A stretch of 64,000 nucleotides of DNA from Denitratisoma oestradiolicum (GCF_902813185.1 NZ_LR778301.1:1-64000); one strand, 5' to 3'; numbered from the stretch's first letter, positions 27,239 through 35,890 are shown. A program made the numbers and translations. The notes: generated from the sequence alone by a model not told the origin.

Positions 27239-28659
27239 CCGTCACCCCTGCCATGGCCAGTCGTATCGAGATGTGGCCACTGGATCGGCTCAAGCCCTAC
27301 CAGAGAAATGCCCGCACCCACTCCGACGCTCAGGTGGCGCAGATCGCCGCCAGCATCGTCGAGTTTGGCTTTACCGCGCCGCTCCTGGTGTCGGAAGACG
27401 GTGGCATTCTCGCGGGTCACGGTCGCCTGGCTGCCGCCAGAAAGCTCCATCTGGATGCCGTGCCCGTGGTGGTGCTCGACCATCTCACAGCCACCCAGCG
27501 CCGCGCCTACATCCTGGCGGATAACCAGCTGGCGCTGCAGGCCGGATGGGATCAGGAACTGCTCGCCGTCGAGTTGGCTGACCTGTCAGCGGCCGGCTTT
27601 GATCTGGCATTGACCGGATTCAGCGATGAAGAACTGGCCGACCTGCTCGGCGATATCGAAGAGGCCGAGCGTGCCGATGAGGCTGCGCCCATTGGCGAAC
27701 CCGAGGATGAGGACATTCCGGATGTGCCGGCCACCCCGGTCAGCCGAGCCGGCGACATCTGGCAACTGGGTGCGCACCGCCTCGTCTGCGGCGACTCGAC
27801 CGACCCGGCCGTGGTCGCTGCGCTGATGGCGGGCGACCAGGCTCGCCTGTGCTTCACCAGCCCACCCTACGGTCAGCAGCGCAACTACACCCAGGGCATC
27901 GCCGATTGGGATGCGCTGATGCGCGGCGTCTTCGCCCACCTGCCGATGGCCGACGACGGCCAGGTGCTGGTGAATCTGGGTCTGATCCACCGCGACAACG
28001 AAGTGATCCCGTATTGGGATGGCTGGATCAGTTGGATGCGCACTCAAGGCTGGCGACGCTTTGGCTGGTACGTCTGGGACCAGGGGCCGGGGATGCCTGG
28101 CGACTGGGCCGGACGCCTGGCCCCCAGCTTCGAGTTTGTCTTCCACTTCAACCGCGAAAGCCGAAAGCCCAACAAGATCGTGCCGTGCAAGCACGCCGGA
28201 CAGGAATTGCACCTGCGCGCCGACGGATCATCGACGGCGATGCGCGGCAAGGATGGTGAAGTCGGTGGCTGGACCCATGCCGGGCAGCCTACCCAGGACT
28301 ACCGCATCCCGGACAGCGTGATTCGCGTGATGCGCCACAAGGGCAAGATCGGCCGGGACATTGATCATCCGGCGGTGTTTCCGGTGGCCCTGCCCGAGCA
28401 CATCTTGCTGGCGTACTCGGACCCGGGTGATGTTGTCTTCGAGCCCTTCGGCGGCTCCGGTACCACGATCCTGGCCGCCCAGAAGACGAATCGCGTGGCC
28501 CGTGCCATCGAACTCGCCCCGTCCTACACCGACGTGGCGGTCAAGCGCTTCCAACAGAACCACCCCGACATCCCGGTGACCTTGCGGGCCACCGGACAGA
28601 CCTTCGCCGAGGTCGAATCAGAACGACTGGAGAACACCGATGCAAGCCTGGCTCGCTGA
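27235..28659 (+). CDS. ParB-like domain fused to a DNA methyltransferase (SPPY type)
   Basis: 474 residues. Residues 1-100 are a ParB/Srx-like fold (YQRNARTHSDAQVAQIAASI, ILAGHGRLAAARKLHLDAVP). The methyltransferase core has motif IV CFTSPPYGQ at about residue 206 and motif I FEPFGGSGTT at about residue 402, so motif IV precedes motif I (beta class). SPPY occurs in N4-cytosine and some N6-adenine enzymes; the base cannot be settled from sequence. The ATG overlaps the previous stop. There is no companion endonuclease, so it is probably a phage protective enzyme. Confidence 0.85.
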   Translation: MTVTPAMASRIEMWPLDRLKPYQRNARTHSDAQVAQIAASIVEFGFTAPLLVSEDGGILAGHGRLAAARKLHLDAVPVVVLDHLTATQRRAYILADNQLALQAGWDQELLAVELADLSAAGFDLALTGFSDEELADLLGDIEEAERADEAAPIGEPEDEDIPDVPATPVSRAGDIWQLGAHRLVCGDSTDPAVVAALMAGDQARLCFTSPPYGQQRNYTQGIADWDALMRGVFAHLPMADDGQVLVNLGLIHRDNEVIPYWDGWISWMRTQGWRRFGWYVWDQGPGMPGDWAGRLAPSFEFVFHFNRESRKPNKIVPCKHAGQELHLRADGSSTAMRGKDGEVGGWTHAGQPTQDYRIPDSVIRVMRHKGKIGRDIDHPAVFPVALPEHILLAYSDPGDVVFEPFGGSGTTILAAQKTNRVARAIELAPSYTDVAVKRFQQNHPDIPVTLRATGQTFAEVESERLENTDASLAR

Positions 28660-29981
28660 CAAACTGGAGCATTGGCCCATCGAGCGCCTGTTGCCCTATA
28701 TCCGAAATGCCCGCACCCACTCCGAGGCCCAAATCGCCCAGATCGCGGCGAGCATCGCCGAATTCGGCTTTACCGCGCCAATTCTGGCCGGGTCGGACGG
28801 CGTGATCGTGGCCGGTCACGGGCGTTTGGCGGCGGCGCGCAAGCTGGGGTTGGCTAGCGTGCCGGTGGTGGTGCTGGAGCACCTGACACCGACCCAGCGT
28901 CGGGCCCTGGTGATCGCCGACAACAAGATCGCGGAGAACGCCGGGTGGGACGAGGAACTGTTGCGTCTGGAGCTGGCTGAGCTGCAGGAGGCCGACTTCG
29001 ACCTGGCACTTACTGGCTTCGATGCCGACGAGTTGCTGGAAATCATGGCCGGCGAGGAAACCACCACCGAGGGCAATACCGACGAGGATGCTGCGCCCGA
29101 GGTGCCGATCACGCCGGTGTCCAAGCCTGGCGATGTCTGGATCATGGGGCAGCACCGGCTGCTGTGTGGTGACAGCACCGACGCCGCCAGTTACACCCTG
29201 CTGATGGCTGGCGAGAAGGCAGCGATGACCTTCACTGATCCGCCCTATGGGGTCAACTACGCCAACAGCGCCAAGGACAAGATGCGCGGCACCAACCGCC
29301 CGATCTTGAACGACAACCTGGGCGAGGACTTCGAACCCTTCCTCAAGGCGGCGCTGACGCCAATGATCGCGCACTGCCAGGGGGCGATCTACATCGCCAT
29401 GTCCTCGTCGGAACTCGACACCCTGCAGTTCGCCTTCCGTGCTGCCGGCGGCAAGTGGTCGACCTTCATCATCTGGGCCAAGAACACCTTTACCCTGGGG
29501 CGCTCGGACTACCAGCGCCAGTACGAGCCCATCCTCTACGGCTGGCCCGAGGGCGCGACCCGCCACTGGTGTGGCGACCGCGACCAGGGGGATGTGTGGC
29601 ACTTCAACAAGCCGCGCGTCAACGACCTGCACCCGACGATGAAGCCGGTGGAACTGGTCGAGCGCGCCATCCGCAACTCCAGTCGCCCGAGCGATGTGGT
29701 GCTCGACCCTTCGGGGCTCCGGTACAACGCTGATCGCCGCCGAGAAATCGGGGCGTCAGGCACGGCTGATTGAGCTCGATCCCAAGTACGTGGATGTGAT
29801 TGTTCGCCGCTGGCAGGAGTACGCCGGGGCGCAGGCGGTACGGGAATCGGATGGCGTCCGCTTCGATGAGCTGGTCGGCGCTGACCCCGGCGAATCGTCA
29901 CGCCTCAGTGACGGCAGCGGTGTGGCGGCACTTGGGGAAGTTGGCGCAACCGAGGAAGGGGCGTCCTGCATTGGGGCCTGA
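28640..29981 (+). CDS. Second ParB-methyltransferase fusion (DPPY type), frameshifted
   Basis: About 445 residues. The N-terminal 100 residues closely resemble those of the previous gene (YIRNARTHSEAQIAQIAASI, VAGHGRLAAARKLGLASVPV), so the two arose by duplication. Motif IV is TFTDPPYGV at about residue 197. Near 29708 the open frame breaks: restoring one T and one G in the homopolymers of CCTTCGGGGCTCCGG gives DPFGGSGTTLIAAEK, the expected motif I. DPPY favours N6-adenine. It overlaps the first methyltransferase by 20 bases and its end overlaps the convergent NERD gene. Confidence 0.8.
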
Positions 29982-30593
29982 TTTGGCTGTGCGCTGAATC
30001 AGTGACCCACCGCATTTCGGGCAGGTTGTCGTGCTGCTGTGGCGTTGTTGCAGTGACGCGATGTGGGCGTTTCGGGTGGCCCAGGTCTTGGGCAACATCC
30101 CGGTGCGCAGCGCCTCGATCAACTGGGCGACTTCCTCATCCGAGAACAGCACGGTCTGCTTGCTCTTGATGTAGGTCGCGTAGCCCTTGGTCATCACGTT
30201 CGGCGGCATCGGGGTTTTCAGTTCAGCCTCACCCCAGAACATCACCACCGAATGCAGTTTGTCGTGATCGATCCCCAGGAAGTCTGCCAGCGCCTTGGAG
30301 TGCCGGTAATTCTGGTGCAACGGGTTCTGGAAGCGATGCTTTTTGCCGAAGAGGCTCTGGGTCCACTGCTTGCTGTGCTCGTCGCCGAAGATCCAGCCTT
30401 TCATGTTCTTGGCCTCGACGACAAAAAGACCGAAGCGCGAGACGATGACGTGATCGATTTGCGTGGTGCCGTTGGCCGCCGGAATCGTCACGTTGTTGAT
30501 CGAGTGATAGATCTTGTCGTCCAGGAACAGTGTGTGCGCCACCGCTCCCTGCGCTTCTCCCAGCCAGCCTTTGAATACCGACAGCAATGACAT
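29898..30593 (-). CDS. NERD-domain protein with topoisomerase-type zinc finger
   Basis: 231 residues. The NERD (nuclease-related) domain reads GTTQIDHVIVSRFGLFVVEA then KNMKGWIFG, with the D...ExK pattern of a restriction-type nuclease fold. The C-terminus CPKCGGSLIQRT...FLGCANFPKCRHT is a four-cysteine zinc finger as in topoisomerase I. The ATG at 30593 has GGAGAG upstream. It overlaps the methyltransferase end by 84 bases, tail to tail. A role in phage or anti-phage DNA metabolism is plausible. Confidence 0.8.
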   Translation of the reverse strand: MSLLSVFKGWLGEAQGAVAHTLFLDDKIYHSINNVTIPAANGTTQIDHVIVSRFGLFVVEAKNMKGWIFGDEHSKQWTQSLFGKKHRFQNPLHQNYRHSKALADFLGIDHDKLHSVVMFWGEAELKTPMPPNVMTKGYATYIKSKQTVLFSDEEVAQLIEALRTGMLPKTWATRNAHIASLQQRHSSTTTCPKCGGSLIQRTAKSGPNAGRPFLGCANFPKCRHTAAVTEA

Positions 30594-30669
30594 TTGCTCT
30601 CCCGTTTGCTTCTTATGACGGGTCGATGATGCCACCGATAGGGACTGAATGAACAACCGGGATGCAGGG

Positions 30670-30906
30670 ATGAAGCAGTCACGCTGGATGTCGCTGGTGG
30701 AAGCCGTGACCAATGTGCTGGTCGGCTATGGCGTGGCGGTAGCAACCCAATGGGCGGTTTTTCCGCTCTTCGGTCTGCACGCCACGCTGCAGGAGAACTT
30801 GCTGATCGGCCTGATTTTCACGGCCGTGTCGCTGGTCCGTAGCTACGTGCTGCGCCGCGCGTTCGAGGCCTTCCGTATTCGTCAGCTGTCCGGAAACTCC
30901 GGATAA
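30670..30906 (+). CDS. Small two-helix membrane protein (DUF7220-like)
   Basis: 78 residues from the ATG at 30670 (an in-frame ATG at 30649 also exists). MKQSRWMSLVEAVTNVLVGY leads into two hydrophobic helices (YGVAVATQWAVFPLFG and LLIGLIFTAVSLVRSYVL). It matches DUF7220-type phage proteins from memory. It is divergent from the NERD gene and the only plus-strand gene in this block. Function unknown. Confidence 0.65.
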   Translation: MKQSRWMSLVEAVTNVLVGYGVAVATQWAVFPLFGLHATLQENLLIGLIFTAVSLVRSYVLRRAFEAFRIRQLSGNSG

Positions 30907-31088
30907 AGATCGCCGCTGCTGATGTCGGCAACATAGCTGACATGGCTGAATTCACCGGGTGCATCAGCCAGGATGACTCCGCCGACTGACTGGATCGCAA
31001 CGCCGTACCTGCGGGTGAGTGCCGTCAGTTCGGCGATGAACTGGTCGTAGTTGGCTTCGAGTTGTGGGGTGGTGGAGAGGGCGGCCAC
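30882..31088 (-). CDS. Small hypothetical protein
   Basis: 68 residues (ANYDQFIAELTALTRRYGVA, VGGVILADAPGEFSHVSYVA). Its 3' end overlaps the DUF7220-like gene by 25 bases. It lies just downstream of the gene interrupted by the RIT element and was probably its operon partner. No family recognised. Confidence 0.55.
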   Translation of the reverse strand: MAALSTTPQLEANYDQFIAELTALTRRYGVAIQSVGGVILADAPGEFSHVSYVADISSGDLYPEFPDS

Positions 31089-31098
31089 GTTGTGCTCC

Positions 31099-31430
31099 TC
31101 ACGCCGCCAGAGACTCTTCGACGATCTCGCAGTGGATCACGAAGCCCGTCAGGTAAGGCAGGCCCTTGGGGATGCCGTACTGTTTGCTGGTTGTTCGACC
31201 AATCGTCCAGCCCATCCAACGCTGGGTGGCGGCTTTGATGGCGTCAGCCAAGGCGTCGCCGGCGTAGAGGCCGTTTTGCACGTCGTCAGCAAAGTGGCGC
31301 CCGTGGCGGCTGTCAAGAAAGGTGCGGACCGACTCGAGCGGCTGGCAGGTGGCGTCCGAGATCGCAGTCATGGCCAGCGGCCAGGCGGCTTCGGCCTGCT
31401 CGTTCATCGTGCCGTAAAAGCCCCAGGCGT
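31099..31430 (-). pseudogene. 3' part of a small phage gene interrupted by the RIT element
   Basis: On the minus strand this fragment encodes WGFYGTMNEQAEAAWPLAMT through RWMGWTIGRTTSKQYGIPKG to the end, EIVEESLAA. The first in-frame start on this side lies inside element sequence (31441-31443) and gives a false N-terminus. Its true 5' end is at 34844-34885, 3.4 kb away. Joining both at the shared GGCGT restores ...TQNDAWGFYG in frame. Confidence 0.8.
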
Positions 31431-31452
31431 TTATGCGGAGCACCGCATAAAC
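31429..31452. repeat. Extra hairpin at the left end of the RIT element
   Basis: GTTTATGCGG (31429-31438), loop AGCA, CCGCATAAAC (31443-31452). It lies outside the 30-bp left terminal repeat and has no counterpart on the right outer end; its first 14 element bases (31431-31444) equal the right inner repeat at 34738-34751. Confidence 0.7.
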
Positions 31453-31453
31453 A

Positions 31454-31483
31454 CCTTTATGTGGAGCGAATTGTTATGCGGAG
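31454..31483 (+). repeat. RIT left terminal inverted repeat (30 bp)
   Basis: Begins CCTTTATGTGGAGCG and ends TTATGCGGAG. It is the exact reverse complement of 34816-34845. An inverted inner copy of the last ten bases is at 31530-31539. Confidence 0.9.
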
Positions 31484-31543
31484 TCCGTGACAGCAGTGTC
31501 GCCGCTACAGCGTGCAGCCGATCGCGACACTCCGCATAACGTT

Positions 31544-32539
31544 TTAGCGCGAAACAGCTTGCAGCATTGCCATCAGCTTATCGGGGGCTCGGAATCGTCC
31601 GCGTTGCAACCCGGGTGGAGCACGGCTTGCCAGCGCTTCCAGTTTTTCCGTTGGATCAGCACGGAGATACATCTCGGTACTTTGCATGCTGGCATGTCCC
31701 AACCAGAGTGAGACCTTGCGAACATCACCCGTGGCCTGCAAGGTGTGCATGGCACATGTATGGCGCAGCACGTGCGGCGAGACCCGTTTTTCGGCGAGTA
31801 GTGGCTGTTGCTTTGCCGCATGAGAGACATGCTTGGCCAAGATGTACTCGAACCCGGATCTCGTCATGGCCCGTCCATTGGCGTTTAGGAACAATTCCGA
31901 ATCGCCCGTCTGGCAGCGAACATTCAGCCAATCCTTGAGGACAGTGACGGTTTCCTTCCACAACGGCAGGACTCGCTCACGCCGACCCTTGCCCACGATG
32001 TGTATCGTCGCAGGCGTTCGCGGATCGAACTGATCGAGCCGAAGAGAAACCAGCTCTGCAACGCGCAGCCCACAGGCATAGGCCAGATGCAACATTGCCC
32101 GGTCTCGGATGCCAGATTGCGAATGCGGGTCGGGTGAGTCGAGCAAAGCCTTCAGTTCCTCTCGCGTCAGATAGTCGATCAGCGTTTGATCGGTCTTTTT
32201 CATCGGGATAGCGTGAATCTGCCGCGACTGGTCGAGATAGGCAGGAAGCCGGTATTCGAGGTAACGGAAGAACGATTTGATGGCGGCCAAACGCGCGTTT
32301 CTGGTGCGTGCGCAGTTGCCTCGCTTGGCCTCTATGTGCTCAAGAAACGTCATGATCATTGAAGCATCGATTTGATCAAGGGTCAGTTGTGACGGTTTGC
32401 ATTTCAGCCTGCCGGCTGCGAATTCCACCAGCAGCTGGAAGCTATAGGCGTACGCTTCACAGGTGTGCTGGCTGGCATTGCGTTCCGCAGGAAGATGCTC
32501 CCGGAGGAAACCGCTGAGATGGGTGGCGAGATCGTTCAT
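31544..32539 (-). CDS. ritC: Third tyrosine recombinase of the RIT element
   Basis: 331 residues. An N-terminal SAM-like domain (FLREHLPAERNASQHTCEAY) is followed by the catalytic domain: ACGLRVAELVSLRL (first Arg), SPHVLRHTCAMHTL (HxLRH) and LWLGHASMQSTEMYLRAD (His and Tyr nucleophile). Its ATG overlaps the previous stop as ATGA. It is the last gene before the left terminal repeat. By family knowledge all three proteins are needed for movement. Confidence 0.85.
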   Translation of the reverse strand: MNDLATHLSGFLREHLPAERNASQHTCEAYAYSFQLLVEFAAGRLKCKPSQLTLDQIDASMIMTFLEHIEAKRGNCARTRNARLAAIKSFFRYLEYRLPAYLDQSRQIHAIPMKKTDQTLIDYLTREELKALLDSPDPHSQSGIRDRAMLHLAYACGLRVAELVSLRLDQFDPRTPATIHIVGKGRRERVLPLWKETVTVLKDWLNVRCQTGDSELFLNANGRAMTRSGFEYILAKHVSHAAKQQPLLAEKRVSPHVLRHTCAMHTLQATGDVRKVSLWLGHASMQSTEMYLRADPTEKLEALASRAPPGLQRGRFRAPDKLMAMLQAVSR

Positions 32540-33450
32540 AGGTCTTGCTCCCTATGCAGAGTTTCTGCTGCTTCAGCAATTTGCCCAAGCAAGACCGGCG
32601 TTGCCTCAAGGTACCAGTAGGTGTCCGTTACTTTGGTGTGCCCAAGGTAGGTGCTCAATGCCGTCATATGGCGAGAAATGGCATTTCGGTCTCCACGGAA
32701 TTGTTCCAGACTACGAACGGCCAGTGTGTGCCGAAGATCGTGGATGTGGGGAAGACCGCCATTTCGGGCCTGTTGCAGCCCCATAACAGTGACCAGACGA
32801 ACGAACACATCCTTCACACCCCTGTAGCCAGGCGCTTTCCCATTGATGCCGACAAACAAAGCATCAGTGCTCGTCGCAGTGCGTGTGCGCACCACGAGAT
32901 ACCGCTCCAATGCAGCGCGGACGGTGTCGTGCAGCGGAACCAACCGACTCTTGTTGAATTTCGTTTCCAGGATCATCAAGCCATCGACGGTAATGTCCTG
33001 CAACCGTAACCTCAAGGCTTCCGAGATGCGCAAGCCTGTCGCAGCCAGAAGTCCAAATAGCGTCGCAAACATCATCGGCCGGACAGAGCCAGTCGGTTTC
33101 AACTGACCGGCAGCTTCAATGAGTTTGGCAATCTCCTCTTGGCTGAAGATATAGGGCGGCGGTCGTCGATTCCTGGAGTTGCCAAACGCAGTACGTGGTG
33201 GCACCTGGTGCCGATCATCTTCAGCCTGAAGTGCTTGCGCAAAGTGCCGGATGACGTTGAGACGCCGGTACCGCTGTGCTGAGGACGGTGCTTGGCCCGC
33301 CCACGTCAGCACTCGGTCGATACGAATGTGTTGATCACCATGCTTTTCGGCAGTAGCAACAAAGCCGCTCAGCATCAGCGATTCGTTTGCCATCTTGAAG
33401 CCAGCGCTCCGCCGTAGCTGGATATAGCGCTCCATGTCGGATCTCAACAT
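32536..33450 (-). CDS. ritB: Second tyrosine recombinase of the RIT element
   Basis: About 304 residues from the ATG at 33450, which overlaps the previous stop; a start at 33468 is also possible. Catalytic boxes: AATGLRISEALRLRLQD, LPHIHDLRHTLAVRSL and LSTYLGHTKVTDTYWYLEA with the Tyr nucleophile. The N-terminal half (MLRSDMERYIQLRRSAGFKM) is the core-binding domain. Overlaps with both neighbours make a single translation unit. Confidence 0.85.
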   Translation of the reverse strand: MLRSDMERYIQLRRSAGFKMANESLMLSGFVATAEKHGDQHIRIDRVLTWAGQAPSSAQRYRRLNVIRHFAQALQAEDDRHQVPPRTAFGNSRNRRPPPYIFSQEEIAKLIEAAGQLKPTGSVRPMMFATLFGLLAATGLRISEALRLRLQDITVDGLMILETKFNKSRLVPLHDTVRAALERYLVVRTRTATSTDALFVGINGKAPGYRGVKDVFVRLVTVMGLQQARNGGLPHIHDLRHTLAVRSLEQFRGDRNAISRHMTALSTYLGHTKVTDTYWYLEATPVLLGQIAEAAETLHREQDL

Positions 33451-34688
33451 GATGCACCTCCCGGCCATGGCTGGGCGATCTCACGCAGCATCTGGACATC
33501 GACCTTGGCATAGTGCGCGGTGGTGTCGGGTGATTGATGCCGCAACACTGCTCCAACAGAATCGAGACTGGCCCCGGAGCGCAGCAAACTGGTAGCTGCA
33601 GAATGGCGTAACAAATTTGCGCCTCGCGAAGGGGCATCTGCGATGCCTGCTCGCTCAAGGGCACGCTGAACAATCTGCGAGACAGCACAAGATTTCGCGA
33701 ATGGCCGATAGGGAGCCTGCAGTCGCAAGAACATCCGATCGGAGTCAGCGAACGGTCTGACCTGATCGATGTACGTCAGCAGTACATCGCCGGCGTCTTG
33801 AGGCAGTGGCAGCCGCACTTCTCTACGCCCCTTGCCTCTGACCCGCAACGATCCCTGTGCCCACTCGATGTCGCAGAGGCGCATGGTAAGGATGTCGCCG
33901 CCACGGAGCCCAAGTCGGGCAAGGAGCAGAATAATGGCCTTGTCACGAATTCCGTGCGGTGTTCCCGTTTCACACGCTGCAATAACTCGCTCAATGTCCG
34001 AGTCGGACAAGTAGCGTGGCAGAGAGGACAACTGCCAGTGCGCGAAGACGGGTACGGCTTGATCCAGCCATGGTTTACATTCACCTCGTGCAATCAGAAA
34101 TCTGAGATAGCCTCGCAGCGCTGTTCTCATCTTCGTAAGATAGGCACGGGAGCATTTCTGAGCCTCATCCAGTATGACCTGGCGAATGCACTGTGCGTTG
34201 TAGTCAGCAGGCTCGGTGCCGAGTGTTGGCATCATTCGCATAACCAGAAGGCCATGGGAATTGATGGTACGTTCGGAGACTCCACGGTGGACTCGAAGCC
34301 AGTTCTGGAATTCGGCAACTCGGGCGTCGACCTCTGGCGGCGAGAGTGCTGCGCCTGAGCGGACGATTCTGCCAACGGCCACGAAACGAAGGAATCGACG
34401 AATACGTGCCAGATATCTTTGTTCAGGCCCTCCATGCCACCACCTCGCCGTACTCTGGCACTGATGGCAAGCAAACTGTTCAATGACAGTCTCGTTCACC
34501 TCGCTGAGGTCGATGCCTGCCTTATTCAGCCAGCACACAAAGTGGCTGACGGCGGACAGGTTCACTCTCAAGGTCTGGTGGGGCGAGTAACCCAGGGTTT
34601 TCAGGTGCTTCTCGAATTGCTGTAACAACGGGTTCAGTGGGCCGGGGTCTGAACACGCCGCCGGTACGCTGTGTTTGGTCTTTGTCAT
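33444..34688 (-). CDS. ritA: First tyrosine recombinase of the RIT element
   Basis: 414 residues. A SAM-like N-terminus (FEKHLKTLGYSPHQTLRVNL) and catalytic domain: ARLGLRGGDILTMRLCDIEW, GANLLRHSAATSLL and VLRHQSPDTTAHYAKVDVQ. The His that usually begins the HxLRH box is Asn here (NLLRH); the Arg, the second His and the Tyr remain. A site-specific variant or sequencing difference is possible. This is the promoter-proximal gene of the trio. Confidence 0.85.
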   Translation of the reverse strand: MTKTKHSVPAACSDPGPLNPLLQQFEKHLKTLGYSPHQTLRVNLSAVSHFVCWLNKAGIDLSEVNETVIEQFACHQCQSTARWWHGGPEQRYLARIRRFLRFVAVGRIVRSGAALSPPEVDARVAEFQNWLRVHRGVSERTINSHGLLVMRMMPTLGTEPADYNAQCIRQVILDEAQKCSRAYLTKMRTALRGYLRFLIARGECKPWLDQAVPVFAHWQLSSLPRYLSDSDIERVIAACETGTPHGIRDKAIILLLARLGLRGGDILTMRLCDIEWAQGSLRVRGKGRREVRLPLPQDAGDVLLTYIDQVRPFADSDRMFLRLQAPYRPFAKSCAVSQIVQRALERAGIADAPSRGANLLRHSAATSLLRSGASLDSVGAVLRHQSPDTTAHYAKVDVQMLREIAQPWPGGASC

Positions 34689-34815
34689 TTCGGTTCTCCT
34701 CTACGATGCCACCATGGCATCAAGGAGAGACCGTAAATTATGCGGAGCACCAGACGCTGGAAATCAGCGCCAAATCACCCTTGGCAAAGACCATCGGCAG
34801 TCCCACGGCCCTGGG

Positions 34816-34845
34816 CTCCGCATAACAATTCGCTCCACATAAAGG
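34816..34845 (-). repeat. RIT right terminal inverted repeat (30 bp)
   Basis: Reverse complement of 31454-31483 without mismatch. The inner copy TTATGCGGAG is at 34738-34747. The last two bases overlap the flanking GGCGT. Confidence 0.9.
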
Positions 34846-34885
34846 CGTCGTTCTGGGTGGCGGGGATTTGGGTGGTGGTGTTCAT
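34844..34885 (-). pseudogene. 5' part of the gene interrupted by the RIT element
   Basis: Minus strand from ATG at 34885 with AGGAG upstream: MNTTTQIPATQND, then the split codon for Ala. It continues at 31430 as WGFYGT. It is preceded by repeat copy A. Confidence 0.8.
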
Positions 34886-34900
34886 CTCTGGCTCCTGGTG

Positions 34901-34966
34901 GTTGATCGTTGCGACACCCGTAGTAACGCGCTGTTCGAGATGGAAGCCAAGCGCCTGTTCGATCTT
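34901..34966 (-). repeat. Promoter-like intergenic repeat, copy A
   Basis: On the minus strand GCTTGGCTTCC..., then AACAGCGCGTTACTACGGG. TTGGCT and TTACTA are 18 bases apart like -35/-10 hexamers. Lies 16 bases upstream of the start at 34885. Confidence 0.6.
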
Positions 34967-34989
34967 TTTTGCGCTTGACTCGGGGTTCC

Positions 34990-35255
34990 TTATTCCATCG
35001 TGTCGGCGCGCACCAGTTCCGCCTGGGCGCTGGCGATCAGGTCCAGGCGCAGGTTCGGGGTGATGTTGCAGGCGAGTTCGTTCAAGGTCCAGTTCATCAC
35101 ATCGGCCTTGTCGCGCAGCGACTCGGCTTCCTCGAACCGGTTGGTGTAGCGATCCAGTTCGCGCAAGGCCCGCTCCAGGGTGGATCGGGCCTGGGCCAGA
35201 ACCTCGCGGGCGCGGTGTTCGGCGTGCAGGGTCTGAAATTCGCGGGGGTGTTCAT
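34990..35255 (-). CDS. Small helical protein, frameshifted
   Basis: From ATG at 35255 (AAGGAG upstream) MNTPA is followed by a one-base gap near 35240, then a clean frame reads EFQTLHAEHRAREVLAQARS, then ALRELDRYTNRFEEAESLRD and TLNELACNITPNLRLDLIAS, ending TME and TAA at 34990-34992. The length of 266 bases is one short of a multiple of three, consistent with a single deletion. About 88 residues, coiled-coil-like. It is preceded by repeat copy B. No family recognised. Confidence 0.65.
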
Positions 35256-35273
35256 GGTGTGCTCTCCTTCTCA

Positions 35274-35340
35274 GTTGATCGTTGCGGCACCTGTATGAAC
35301 GCGCTTCGGGCCACTGAAGCCAAGCGATTCATTGATCATT
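35274..35340 (-). repeat. Promoter-like intergenic repeat, copy B
   Basis: Minus strand CGCTTGGCTTCAG..., AGCGCGTTCATACAGG. Upstream of the gene at 34990-35255. It overlaps an ATCAAAAAATGATC palindrome at the end of the preceding gene. Confidence 0.6.
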
Positions 35341-35346
35341 TTTTGA

Positions 35347-35820
35347 TCACTTGTCGGCCAGTCTGTCGAGGATGCGCAGGGCGGAGGGATCGCCCGCCAG
35401 CGCCCGGCGCAGGGTGCGGATCGCCTGCTCCCGCGACACATCTGGGCGACGGTTGTCGATCAGCCAGCCAATCGCGCCGGCCTGGTCGTCATCGGTGACT
35501 GGCGTCGCTTCGGCAATGCCAACGTAGCGCCCGTAGCGGCTGCCCGATGGATCGACAAAGAGCATCCGGCGATTCGGCGCGCTGACAGCCACCACGCGCC
35601 GGCGTCCTGCCGTGTGACCGCCGAGTCCAGCCAGCCAGTCCCGATCCTGCAGCAGCGTGTTGGCGAAGGCGTCGTATTCAGCCTCGGTCAGTTCCTTGTG
35701 CAACTCGATCTCGATGGGCTCAAGCGGTGCACTGGGGTCGGCGTTGTGCAGCACTTCGTCCAAGCTGTAGGGCTTGCGGGCAAAGCGGGCACGGATCGGG
35801 GTGTGGTTGGTGGTGGTCAT
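35347..35820 (-). CDS. Hypothetical phage protein
   Basis: 157 residues from the ATG at 35820. A short basic N-terminus (HTPIRARFARKPYSLDEVLH), a central IEIELHKELTEAEYDAFANT and a beta-rich part RRVVAVSAPNRRMLFVDPSG with an acidic C-terminal helix are visible. No family recognised. The start has no strong ribosome site but lies at the usual distance from repeat copy C. Confidence 0.6.
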   Translation of the reverse strand: MTTTNHTPIRARFARKPYSLDEVLHNADPSAPLEPIEIELHKELTEAEYDAFANTLLQDRDWLAGLGGHTAGRRRVVAVSAPNRRMLFVDPSGSRYGRYVGIAEATPVTDDDQAGAIGWLIDNRRPDVSREQAIRTLRRALAGDPSALRILDRLADK

Positions 35821-35839
35821 GGTGGGGGCCTTTGGTTGG

Positions 35840-35890
35840 CTGTTGGTGACAACAGCATTCACGCGCTGGTTGCCAGGGAAGCCAAGCTCA
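35840..35890 (-). repeat. Promoter-like intergenic repeat, copy C
   Basis: Minus strand GCTTGGCTTCC..., CCAGCGCGTGAATGCTG. The most divergent of the five copies. Upstream of the start at 35820. Confidence 0.5.

Larger units (their letters stand above)
31431..34843 (-). mobile_element. Recombinase-in-trio (RIT) element
   Basis: Three consecutive overlapping tyrosine recombinase genes are flanked by 30-bp perfect inverted repeats (31454-31483 and 34816-34845) with inner copies of TTATGCGGAG in the opposite orientation at each end. GGCGT flanks the element at 31426-31430 and 34844-34848. This is the architecture of RIT elements. It is less GC-rich than its surroundings. It interrupts a phage gene on the minus strand between TerS/methyltransferases and TerL. 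Confidence 0.9.
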
